NCBI GenBank assembly: GCA_945870465.1
Contig: CAMBSS010000077.1
Span: forward strand, 1-19,943
Direction: 5' to 3'
Origin: Bordetella parapertussis
GTDB lineage: Bacteria; Pseudomonadota; Gammaproteobacteria; Burkholderiales; SG8-41
Length of the DNA: 19,943 bases
Shown here in pieces: positions 6,998-13,989 of this stretch. The notes beneath the pieces are model-generated. The model had not been told where the DNA came from. It saw nothing but the letters and a program-made list of their open reading frames with translations, and made no database searches. A program made the position numbers and the translations under genes. Within the stretch, counting starts at the first letter, position 1, and every line of letters starts with the position of its first letter.

Positions 6998-7015
6998 CAT
7001 GCTAGGATGTACGCA
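6998..7015 (+). promoter_or_regulatory. Extended -10 promoter candidate before the phosphodiesterase operon; 18-bp shared element
   Basis: CATGCTAGGATGTACGCA includes TGCTAGGAT, an extended -10 (TG-N-TAGGAT, hexamer 7003-7008), about 130 bases before the ATG at 7136. The identical 18 bases occur at 11014-11031 before the selenoprotein gene. No good -35 is visible, which is usual for extended -10 promoters. The 301-base gap 6835-7135 holds only this element, the upstream region of the minus-strand MXKDX gene and an unlikely 35-codon ORF. Confidence 0.5.
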
Positions 7016-7135
7016 CGTTATGATCAAAACAGAAAAAACGGGCCTGGCCATGCCTGATTTTCGTGGGCCGACCGGCGTTGCCGGGGTCAAGCTTGCGCAC
7101 GCACCAGCCGCATTCGACGGCCGGTAGGGGGGGTG

Positions 7136-7903
7136 ATGCGTTTACGCGTACTCGGGTGCTCGGGTGGTATCGGCGGTCAGCAAAACCGCACCACTTCGTT
7201 TCTGCTCGATGACGATATCCTGATCGACGCAGGGACCGGGGTCGGCGACCTTTCGCTGTCCGAACTGACGCTCATCGACCATATCTTTATCACTCATTCG
7301 CACCTCGACCACGTCAACTCGATCGCGTTTTTCGTCGATTCGGTCGGCGCGCTGCGGCCGCATCCCGTCACGGTGTATGCGCTGGGCGCGACGATCGAGA
7401 TCCTGAAGAAGAATCTGTTCAATTGGGACGTGTGGCCGGATTTCACCATGATTCCCACGCCCGAGCAGCCGTGGCTGCGTTACCAGGAAATCGAGATCGG
7501 CGAGGTCTTGGACCTTGGGGGTCGCAAGGTCACGGTGCTGCCTGCAGTCCACACCGTCCCCGCCGTCGGCTATCTGCTCGACAGCGGGAAAGGCAGCCTC
7601 GTATTCACCGGCGACACCGGGCCGAACGACGCGCTGTGGAGCGTGGTGAACGAAATCGAGAACCTCAGGTTTCTCATCATCGAAACCGCATTTTCGGACA
7701 AGGACCGCGCACTGGCGGAACTCTCCAAGCACCTGTGTCCCTCCATGCTGGGCGAGGAGCTGGCCAAGCTGGAGCGTCCCGCGGAGGTCTATATCACGCA
7801 CCTGAAGCCGAGCGAAATCGAGCTGACCATGCAGGAAATCGAGGAACTGACCGGCATAGCGCGGCCGCTCCCCCTGCTGAACAACCACGTATTCGAATTC
7901 TGA
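7136..7903 (+). CDS. Class II 3',5'-cyclic-nucleotide phosphodiesterase-like MBL-fold hydrolase
   Basis: The product is 255 aa from ATG 7136 (MRLRVLGCSGG), with AGGGGGG just upstream; an in-frame GTG at 7133 is less likely. Metal ligands of the metallo-beta-lactamase fold are visible: H54, H56, D58 and H59 in THSHLDH, H139 in AVHTVPAVGY, D160 in FTGDTGP and H222 in YITHLKPSE. The H-S-H-L-D-H signature, the ITHLKP block near the end and the overall length fit class II PDEases (CpdP and yeast Pde1 family), which hydrolyse cAMP or cGMP to the 5' nucleotide. It opens an operon with HD-GYP and GGDEF-EAL proteins (109 bases to the next start), and a class III cyclase lies 10 kb downstream. No signal peptide, so cytoplasmic. 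Substrate preference cannot be read from the sequence. Confidence 0.82.
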   Translation: MRLRVLGCSGGIGGQQNRTTSFLLDDDILIDAGTGVGDLSLSELTLIDHIFITHSHLDHVNSIAFFVDSVGALRPHPVTVYALGATIEILKKNLFNWDVWPDFTMIPTPEQPWLRYQEIEIGEVLDLGGRKVTVLPAVHTVPAVGYLLDSGKGSLVFTGDTGPNDALWSVVNEIENLRFLIIETAFSDKDRALAELSKHLCPSMLGEELAKLERPAEVYITHLKPSEIELTMQEIEELTGIARPLPLLNNHVFEF

Positions 7904-7907
7904 CGCT

Positions 7908-7943
7908 TTCCCGCGTCAAAAGCGTTTGCGCGCGGTGCGGGAA
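7908..7943 (+). other. Intercistronic hairpin between phosphodiesterase and HD-GYP genes
   Basis: TTCCCGC (7908-7914) can pair with GCGGGAA (7937-7943) around a 22-base loop, and the bases after it (CGACGG) resemble the end of the REP-like palindromes elsewhere in the window. There is no T tract, so it is not a typical terminator. It may be a decayed REP unit or an mRNA-processing site. Confidence 0.35.
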
Positions 7944-8011
7944 CGACGGAAAATCGCATCTTGTACGCGCAGCGGCATCGACCCGGCCGCTGCGAAGTCC
8001 ATTCAAATACC

Positions 8012-9193
8012 ATGCCAAAAAAGCACGTCTCAGTCGAACAACTCAAATTCGGTGTGTACGTCAACGAGCTAGACCGCCCGTGGACGGAAACGCCGTTCAT
8101 GTACCAGGGATTCGTCATCAATTCCAATGCGCAGCTCCAGGCGCTGAAGAAATACTGCAAGAAAGTCGTCATCGACACCGACAAGGGCGACGACGTGGCG
8201 GCGCTGCCGCCCGGCGGAATTTTCAGGGGGCCGACTGTCCTCGACGAAATCAAGGTCACGTTCACTTACGAGGAAAAGGTCGAGGTCAAGCGGGAGCTGC
8301 CGGCCGCGCGCCAGGCGCAGGCGAGGACCGCGAGTGCGTTGAAAGACGTATTCGGCTCGGTGCAGGTGGGCAAGGCGCTCGATGCGCCGCGCGTGCGCGA
8401 AGCCGTGACCAACATGACTGACAGCGTGGTGCGCAATCCCGACGCCATGATGTTGCTGGCGAAAATGAAGAATTCCGGCGTGAATACCCTCGACCGCGCG
8501 ATGGGCGTGTCGATTTACATGATCACGTTCGCGCGTTTTCTGTCATTGCCGCGCGAGCAGATCGACCTGCTGGGGATGCTCGGACTGCTGCAGGACGTCG
8601 GCAAGCTGCGTTTGCCGTCCGCGCTGCTCAACAAGGTGGAGCCCCTGAACAAGGTCGAGCGCGAAATCTGCAAGGCCCACGTGCGTTATTCGGTCAATAT
8701 CCTGAAGGAGACCACTGGGCTTCCCGCCGAGTTGCCCGCGCTCGCGGCCTTGCATCACGAGCGCGTTGACGGCAGCGGCTATCCGGCCGGCCTCAAGGGC
8801 CCGCAAATCGGTTTGATGGGCTGCATGGCGGGGCTCATTGACAGCTTCGACGCGCTAACCGAGGCGCGGCCTTACGGCGAGGTTATGGCGCCGGCGGCGG
8901 CGTTGCGCGTGCTCTACGACGACCGCGATACCAAGTACGACGGGCCGCTGGTCGAACAGTTCATCCAGTGCATAGGCACTTATCCGGTGGGCGCGATGGT
9001 CGAGCTGCATTCCGGCGAAATCGGCATCGTGATCGCGCGCAATCCGCGGCTGAAGCTGTTCCCGCGCGTCATGGTGGTGATGGACCTGCATCGCAACAAG
9101 CTCAAGGCGACCAAGATCATCGAGGAGGCCGGCATCAAACGCACGTTGCCCAAGGGGAGTGTAGACATTGATACCTCCGAATACTTCCTCTGA
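8012..9193 (+). CDS. HD-GYP domain protein with N-terminal DUF3391, eroded metal site
   Basis: The product is 393 aa from ATG 8012 (MPKKHVSVEQLKFGVYV), the usual start of DUF3391/HD-GYP proteins; a longer frame from 7961 adds 17 unrelated residues. DUF3391 spans about 1-130 and HD-GYP about 145-345. Retained: H223 (KAHVRYS), H248-H249-E250 (LHHERVDGSGYP), G256-Y257-P258 and D277 (LIDSFDAL, then RPYGE). Altered: the name-giving HD is Q194-D195 in GLLQDVGK, where the family has LLHDIGK. The preceding helix, which usually carries an HS..V motif, reads DRAMGVS (161-167) and has no histidine. Active HD-GYP enzymes degrade c-di-GMP with two or three metal ions, so this one is probably weak or inactive and may be a receptor. 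It is followed by an overlapping GGDEF-EAL gene. Confidence 0.88.
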   Translation: MPKKHVSVEQLKFGVYVNELDRPWTETPFMYQGFVINSNAQLQALKKYCKKVVIDTDKGDDVAALPPGGIFRGPTVLDEIKVTFTYEEKVEVKRELPAARQAQARTASALKDVFGSVQVGKALDAPRVREAVTNMTDSVVRNPDAMMLLAKMKNSGVNTLDRAMGVSIYMITFARFLSLPREQIDLLGMLGLLQDVGKLRLPSALLNKVEPLNKVEREICKAHVRYSVNILKETTGLPAELPALAALHHERVDGSGYPAGLKGPQIGLMGCMAGLIDSFDALTEARPYGEVMAPAAALRVLYDDRDTKYDGPLVEQFIQCIGTYPVGAMVELHSGEIGIVIARNPRLKLFPRVMVVMDLHRNKLKATKIIEEAGIKRTLPKGSVDIDTSEYFL

Positions 9194-10964
9194 AACCGGC
9201 GACGGGCAGAATCCGCCCGCGCCAGAACAGGAACCCGGCATTGGCCTGAGGGCGCTGGTGGACCGCCTCGCCGAGGAGTTTGGCGCCGATGCTTCAGCGC
9301 TGCGCTGTGTTGCGTCTTTGTACGAAGAGGGACGCCATCGCGCCCCGGACATTTTTGTGCCGGTGGCCGGTGGACTGGCGCCTGCATTTGCGGGCGCGGC
9401 CGCGGCAGGCGGCGCCGGTGTGGAACCGGTCTATCTGGCGCTGGGCGAATGGGCGCTCGACGCCGAAGGCGAGCCGATCGAGCGCATGCGGCGCGACTGC
9501 CTGCGTTTCCAGAGCGCAATGACGCGCAGCGCGCTGCGGCTGTACTCCGGCGATCCCGACCGCTGCGAGGAGAGCCTGCTTGCGTTGCAGCGCTTTACCT
9601 TCCTGCAGATCGCGCTGATCGCCGCGCTGGCGGCGCGCAGCCAGACTGAAGGCGGTGTCGTGCGCACGCTGCCGACGCCCGAGTACGCCGCCTTCATGGA
9701 TATCTTCCGCAAAACCATCGAGACCCACCGCCAGGAAGGCAAGCAGTTGGGGTTGCTGGTGCTGCAGGTCGCCAAGGTCGAGCATGTCGACCGTGTGCTC
9801 GGGTTGCAGAAGGGCGAAGCATTCATGCTGCGCGTCACCCGCCGCATGCGCGAAGGCGTGCTGCGCAAGCAGGACCAGTTGGGCCGCGTGAGCCGCGACC
9901 AATTTGCGTGCCTGTTGCCGCGTATCGCCGGCGAAGGCGTGGCGATACTCGCCGCGAACAAGATTCTCGAAGCGCTGGAAGCGCCGATTCCGCTCGGTGA
10001 CCGCTCGTTCGATCCCGACGCCGTCATCGGCATCGCCATGTATCCGGATCATGGCGCGGACCAGCAGACGCTGGTGCGCAATGGCAAGCTCGCTGCGGGC
10101 ATCGCGCGCGGCTCCGCGGAACGTGTCGCCGTTTACGACGCAGCGCATGGCGAGAGCGAAGAACGCAACATGCAGTACGAAACGCGGTTGCGTTACGCGC
10201 TGGAGCAGAGTGCGTTGAGCATAGGTTTCCTGCCGCAGCTCGACATCAAAACCGGCCGCATCGCGGGGCTGGAGTGCCAGCTGTGCTGGACGGACGCCGA
10301 GCTCGGCGCAGTACCGGAAGCGCGCACGATAGACGCCGCCGAATCGTCCGGTCTGATCCGCGAACTGACGTGGTGGACATATAACAACGCGTTGCGGCTG
10401 TGCGCCGAAATCGCGTACTCCGGGATTGCTCTTCCCATCGCCCTGAAAGTGACCGCGAGCGGGCTCGCGCAACCCGATTTCACCGAGTTTGTGGAACGCG
10501 CGTTGCGCACCTGGAAGGTCGCCCCGGAGCGCCTGGTGATCGAGATCCACGAGACGGCGCTGGTCGCCGGTCTCGATCCGCTCAAAGACACGCTGACGCG
10601 CCTGAAAGCGCTCGGCGTGCGCCTTGGCATCGACGGTTTCGGCACCGCGTCGTCTTCGCTGTCCAACCTGGCGCAGTTGCCGCTCGACGAAGTGAAGATA
10701 GGCGCGGTGTTCGTGAACGACATGCGGCAGGAGCCGTTTCACGCGAAGATCGTGCGCTCGCTTGCCCATCTCGCGCAGGACCTCGGGTTGGCAGTGGCGG
10801 CGGAAGGTGTCGATGACGCCGAAACAGCGGCCGCGCTGTCGGCGCTCGGCTGCGCGCGGGTGCAGGGCGCTTACGTGGGGCAAACGCTCAACGTGCAGGA
10901 GGTCCTCGCCTGCAACATGAGCGGTGCCGGCCTGGTGCGGCTGCCGCTTGGGCCTGAATATTGA
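9168..10964 (+). CDS. Degenerate GGDEF-EAL protein with intact I-site
   Basis: The product is 598 aa. The start is taken as TTG 9168, inside the end of the HD-GYP gene (26-base overlap), with AAGGGGA about 11 bases before; a downstream start is possible. Residues 1-180 match nothing I recognise. GGDEF (about 185-335): the active site GGDEF is SRDQF (242-246), but the inhibitory site RxxD is present as R233-K-Q-D236 at the standard five-residue spacing. EAL (about 340-585): E369 (in ECQLCW for the EAL motif), E462, D489, K510 (KI), E546 (AEGVD) and Q566 (QGAY) are kept, while the Asn ligand is T429 (LKVTASGL) and the second Asp of DDFGTG is G490 (IDGFGTA). A diguanylate cyclase activity is very unlikely and phosphodiesterase activity doubtful. 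A c-di-GMP-binding scaffold or receptor is the better reading. Confidence 0.87.
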   Translation: MIPPNTSSETGDGQNPPAPEQEPGIGLRALVDRLAEEFGADASALRCVASLYEEGRHRAPDIFVPVAGGLAPAFAGAAAAGGAGVEPVYLALGEWALDAEGEPIERMRRDCLRFQSAMTRSALRLYSGDPDRCEESLLALQRFTFLQIALIAALAARSQTEGGVVRTLPTPEYAAFMDIFRKTIETHRQEGKQLGLLVLQVAKVEHVDRVLGLQKGEAFMLRVTRRMREGVLRKQDQLGRVSRDQFACLLPRIAGEGVAILAANKILEALEAPIPLGDRSFDPDAVIGIAMYPDHGADQQTLVRNGKLAAGIARGSAERVAVYDAAHGESEERNMQYETRLRYALEQSALSIGFLPQLDIKTGRIAGLECQLCWTDAELGAVPEARTIDAAESSGLIRELTWWTYNNALRLCAEIAYSGIALPIALKVTASGLAQPDFTEFVERALRTWKVAPERLVIEIHETALVAGLDPLKDTLTRLKALGVRLGIDGFGTASSSLSNLAQLPLDEVKIGAVFVNDMRQEPFHAKIVRSLAHLAQDLGLAVAAEGVDDAETAAALSALGCARVQGAYVGQTLNVQEVLACNMSGAGLVRLPLGPEY

Positions 10965-11013
10965 ATTGAGTTTGCTGCCGGCGCGCCGCTGCGCGGACGC
11001 CGAGACGGGGATG

Positions 11014-11031
11014 CATGCTAGGATGTACGCA
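11014..11031 (+). promoter_or_regulatory. Extended -10 promoter candidate before the selenoprotein gene; 18-bp shared element
   Basis: The sequence CATGCTAGGATGTACGCA is identical to 6998-7015. The extended -10 is TGCTAGGAT with hexamer 11019-11024, 48 bases before the ATG at 11073, giving an expected leader of about 40 bases. No convincing -35. The position fits a promoter that uncouples the selenoprotein gene from the signalling operon ending at 10964. Confidence 0.55.
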
Positions 11032-11072
11032 GATCAGTGCAGGTCAGAAGAATCGCATTGGGAGAAACAAGC

Positions 11073-12803
11073 ATGGTCAAACTCGAATTTTACGATCCCT
11101 CGGGCGGCATCGAAGTCACGCAGCCGCACGCGCCGCGCCTCGATTCGCTCGCGGGCAAGCGCATTGGCATTGTCACCAACGAGCAATGGCAGGCGTTTCG
11201 CATGCTGCCGCTGCTGAAGCAGCTGTTCGAAAAAGATTTTCCCGGCATTGAAGTGCTGCCGATCGATGCTTTCCCGCAGGGCAATGCGCTGATCGGCGAC
11301 GAAGAAACCGCGCGGCTGGTGAAGAAAAGCGGGGTCGATGCCGTCATCATCGGCAACGCGGCTTGAGGGTCCTGCGCCACAGCATGCGGCCGTGCAGTCG
11401 CTAGAATAGAATCGCTGGGTGTTCCAACCGTCACGCTGACGCGGGCGGATTTCGTGGGCGTCATGAAGAACGCGGTGTCGGGCCTGGGGCTGGCGCCCGA
11501 CGCGGCCATGATCAATTTCCCGATTGACATGTTCCTGCCCGGCAGCGATATCGCGCCGCTGGAACAGCGCAAGCACGAGTTCTACGACGCGCTCACGCAA
11601 TGGAAACCGGCATTCGGCAAATCCGCCGCTGGCGTGACCCCGTTGTTGAGCGTCGAGGGCGAGAGCCATGAAGACGCGCTCGACAAAGCGAACTACCTGC
11701 TGATCGCCAATCTGTGGGGCGATGGCCTGCCGTTGTGGCCGGCGACCAAACAGCGCGTCGACCGCATCCTGCACGGCACCGTGTTGCCGCGCGATCGCGC
11801 AATCGGCAAGTTTCCGCCGCGCGGCGGCATCACCACGGTCGAAACCTGTGCGATTGCCCTCGCGATGGCGGGCGGGCGGCCCGAGTACCTGCCGGTGTTG
11901 ATCGCCGCGGTCGAAGCTTTTCTCGATCCCGAATCCAATGCGGAGCAATTGCAGGCGGCGTCCGGCAGCGCTTTCCCGGTCGTCATCGTCAATGGTCCGA
12001 TCGCGAAACAGATACGCCTGAATTCAGGTTTCGGTTGTCTGGGTCCCGACCCGCAGCAGCCAGCCGGTGCGAGCATAGGACGCGCGTTGCGGCTGATACA
12101 GCAGAATGTCGGCGGCGCATTGCCCGGCATAGGCGCGATGGCGAACTACGGCGGCAACCGCAATACGAACCTGGTGTTTGCGGAAGACGAAGAAAACCTG
12201 CCCGCAGGCTGGCTGCCGCATTGCACCGATCGCCACGGTTTCGCGCAGGGCGCGAACTCGGTTTCGCTGTTGTTCGCCAACGGCGCGACCAATATGCGGC
12301 GCCGCGGCGCCAAAAAAGAAACGCCGGAAGAAGACGCGCTGCAGGGTATGCACCGCATGGCCGATTTCATGCGCGTGCCCAATCTCACCAGCCTGGGCGG
12401 CTACGAGAAGGGTACGCCCGGCGTGTTGCTGATTCCGGCTGTCGTCGCGCAGACCATGACGCGGCTAGGCTGGACCAAGAAATCGATGCGCGAATTTTTG
12501 TGGGAGCACTCGAAGATTCCGCTCGCCGATCTGAAGCGCAATGGCGGTCCGGCATGGATAGAAATAGACGCCAATCCGCTCACACGCGAAAGCATCAAGC
12601 ACGATCCGTGGCCGATTACCTTTAAGCCTGACAACTTCGTGATCATCGTTGCGGGCGGCGGGCATCCGACCAACAGCTACTGGCTGCAGGGCTACAGCCC
12701 GCGCGTGATCGGCCGCGAAATCCGCGTGCCGGAAACGTTCGACCGGTTGCTGACAGAAGCCGACCGCGACCTCGGTTGCGGCTCGGATTACTGCAGGGTC
12801 TGA
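11073..12803 (+). CDS. UGSC-family selenoprotein with in-frame TGA (Sec98)
   Basis: One frame runs from ATG 11073 (Shine-Dalgarno GGGAGA at 11059-11064) to TGA 12801-12803: 576 residues with a single internal TGA at 11364-11366. The residues around it read IIGNAA-U-GSCATACGRAVARI, so the TGA gives the U-G-S-C motif that names the UGSC (seleno)protein family. The first 140 residues are that domain: GKRIGIVTNEQWQAF, a variable helix, GVDAVIIGNAAUGSC, then SLGVPTVTLTRADF. The 85 bases between the TGA and the next potential start contain no stop and continue the domain without a gap. The C-terminal 430 residues (e.g. RGGITTVETCAIALAMAGG, GSGFGCLGPDP-like block, final CGSDYC) I do not recognise. 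Redox or C-X reductive chemistry at Sec98/Cys101 is plausible but unproven. A pseudogene is the alternative; no other lesion is seen. No sel genes lie in the window. Confidence 0.82.
11364..11401 (+). promoter_or_regulatory. UGA-Sec codon and SECIS-like hairpin
   Basis: Behind TGA 11364-11366 an RNA hairpin can form: GCG 11374-11376 with CGC 11399-11401, an internal loop, then GCAUG 11382-11386 with CGUGC 11391-11395 (one G-U pair), closed by the loop CGGC at 11387-11390. The apical loop starts 20 bases after the UGA and has G at its second position. Both agree with the published bacterial SECIS consensus (loop 16-37 bases from UGA, G among the first two loop bases). The stem is short, so this is a candidate rather than proof. 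Confidence 0.6.
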
Positions 12804-12830
12804 CCTGTTGCGGGTGCTTCGCAGGACCCT
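12795..12830. terminator. Inverted repeat between convergent genes, possible terminator
   Basis: AGGGTC (12795-12800) pairs with GACCCT (12825-12830), and inner CTG (12805-12807) can pair with CAG (12822-12824). It spans the 27-base gap between the stop of the selenoprotein gene and the stop of the minus-strand Bug gene. No T tract follows on either strand, so termination strength is doubtful. Confidence 0.35.
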
Positions 12831-13844
12831 CTAATGCACCTTCAGGCCGGCGGCCTTGATGATTTTTTCATACTGCGCGAGTTCCGCTTTGTACGCGGCG
12901 GCGAACTGTTCCGGTGTGTTGGCAGCGATGGTGCCGCCCTCGGCTACCACGCGTTTGCGGACTTCCGGATCGTCCAGCGACTTCATCAGCGCCGCGTTGA
13001 ATTGCGACACCAGCGCCGGCGGCAGTTTGGCAGGGCCGAGCAGGCCATACCACTGCGTGAACTGGTAGTTGGTCACGCCTGCTTCTTTCATCGTCGGCAC
13101 CTCGGGGAACACGCTGGAGCGCTTGATGTCGGTGGCGGCGAGCGCCCTCAGGCGGCCGCTGTTGACGTTGCGCTGCGCCACCGTCGGGCTCACGAACGCC
13201 ATTTCCACCTGCCCCGAAATTAACTCGGTCTCGAAGATGGCGGTGCCGCGATAGGGCACGTGGGTGACGTTGATCTTGGTCATTTCCTTGAATAGTTCGG
13301 CGGCGAAATGCGAAATGCCGCCGACACCACCCGAGGCGTAGTTAAGCTTGCCCGGCTGTGCTTTGGCGAGCGCGACCAACTCCTTTACGTTCTTTACGGG
13401 CAGCGATGGGTGCGTCACGAGGAAGAACGGAATCGTGGTGAACACGCCGATCGGCGTGAAGTCGTTGACGACGTCGTATGGCAGTTTTTCCATCCACGCC
13501 GCGCTGATCGTCATCGGACCCGAAGTGCCCCACAAAAGCGTGTAGCCGTCCGGTTGCGCCTTGGCTGCGAAGTTGGTGCCGATGATGCCGCCCGCCCCGT
13601 CGCGGTTCATGACGACGACCTGCTGGCCCAGCAGCTCCGTCATGCGCCGGGCCGCCAGCCGCGCGAAGGTGTCAGTCGCCGCACCCGGCGGGAACGTCAC
13701 GATGACGGTCACCGGTTTGGTCAGCGCGCCCGGCTGCGCGGCAACGGGCAAGCCCACGCCGCCGATTGCGATGGTGGCCAGCGCGAGCCGGCACAAACCG
13801 GGGCCCGTTCGTGTTATCTGAATAGGTGCTTGCATGCGAGACAT
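12831..13844 (-). CDS. Bug/TctC-family periplasmic substrate-binding protein
   Basis: The product is 337 aa from ATG 13844; a second ATG three codons on (13835) is 11 bases from AAGGA and may be the real start. Signal peptide: basic stretch, then LALATIAIGGVGLPVAA, cleaved before QPGALTKP. Family hallmarks: KPVTVIVTFPPGAATDTFAR (first ligand loop), NRDGAGGIIGTNFAAKAQPDGYTLL, the THPSLPVKNVKELVALAK block, and FPEVPTMKEAGVTNYQFTQW near the C-terminus. These receptors trap a carboxylate-bearing ligand in the periplasm. The loop has P-G-A-A-T-D where the other intact copy has P-G-G-G-N-D, so the two probably bind different ligands. It is the last gene of a minus-strand run (Bug, dioxygenase, Bug), 145 bases after the dioxygenase; that gap shows nothing else. 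No TctA/TctB membrane genes are present. Confidence 0.93.
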   Translation of the reverse strand: MSRMQAPIQITRTGPGLCRLALATIAIGGVGLPVAAQPGALTKPVTVIVTFPPGAATDTFARLAARRMTELLGQQVVVMNRDGAGGIIGTNFAAKAQPDGYTLLWGTSGPMTISAAWMEKLPYDVVNDFTPIGVFTTIPFFLVTHPSLPVKNVKELVALAKAQPGKLNYASGGVGGISHFAAELFKEMTKINVTHVPYRGTAIFETELISGQVEMAFVSPTVAQRNVNSGRLRALAATDIKRSSVFPEVPTMKEAGVTNYQFTQWYGLLGPAKLPPALVSQFNAALMKSLDDPEVRKRVVAEGGTIAANTPEQFAAAYKAELAQYEKIIKAAGLKVH

Positions 13845-13989
13845 GTTCCTTACTCCATCTGTGATCGTCGTGCTCCGTTATTGCGCAGCAGTTCGAGCCG
13901 CGGCGCAAGCGCGGGTGAACGCGCTACAACGTACAAGAAATTTCCCTGCCGGGATCGTCAGTGGTGGCCGGCGCGAAGGACTGCACGGA

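Noticed and set aside
7020..7127. 35-codon ORF between the promoter candidate and the phosphodiesterase gene
   Set aside because: No Shine-Dalgarno and no recognisable peptide; it could only be leaderless from the extended -10 at 7000-7008. Too little support to annotate.
9294..10883. 529-codon minus-strand ORF opposite the GGDEF-EAL gene
   Set aside because: GC-rich shadow: low complexity, Arg- and Gln-rich, with no recognisable domain, while the plus strand encodes clear GGDEF-EAL motifs.
11454..12803. Separate gene starting at GTG 11454
   Set aside because: It is in the same frame as 11073-11363 with only the TGA between them, it has no ribosome-binding site, and it would start in the middle of a conserved domain. 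The UGSC motif explains the TGA better.
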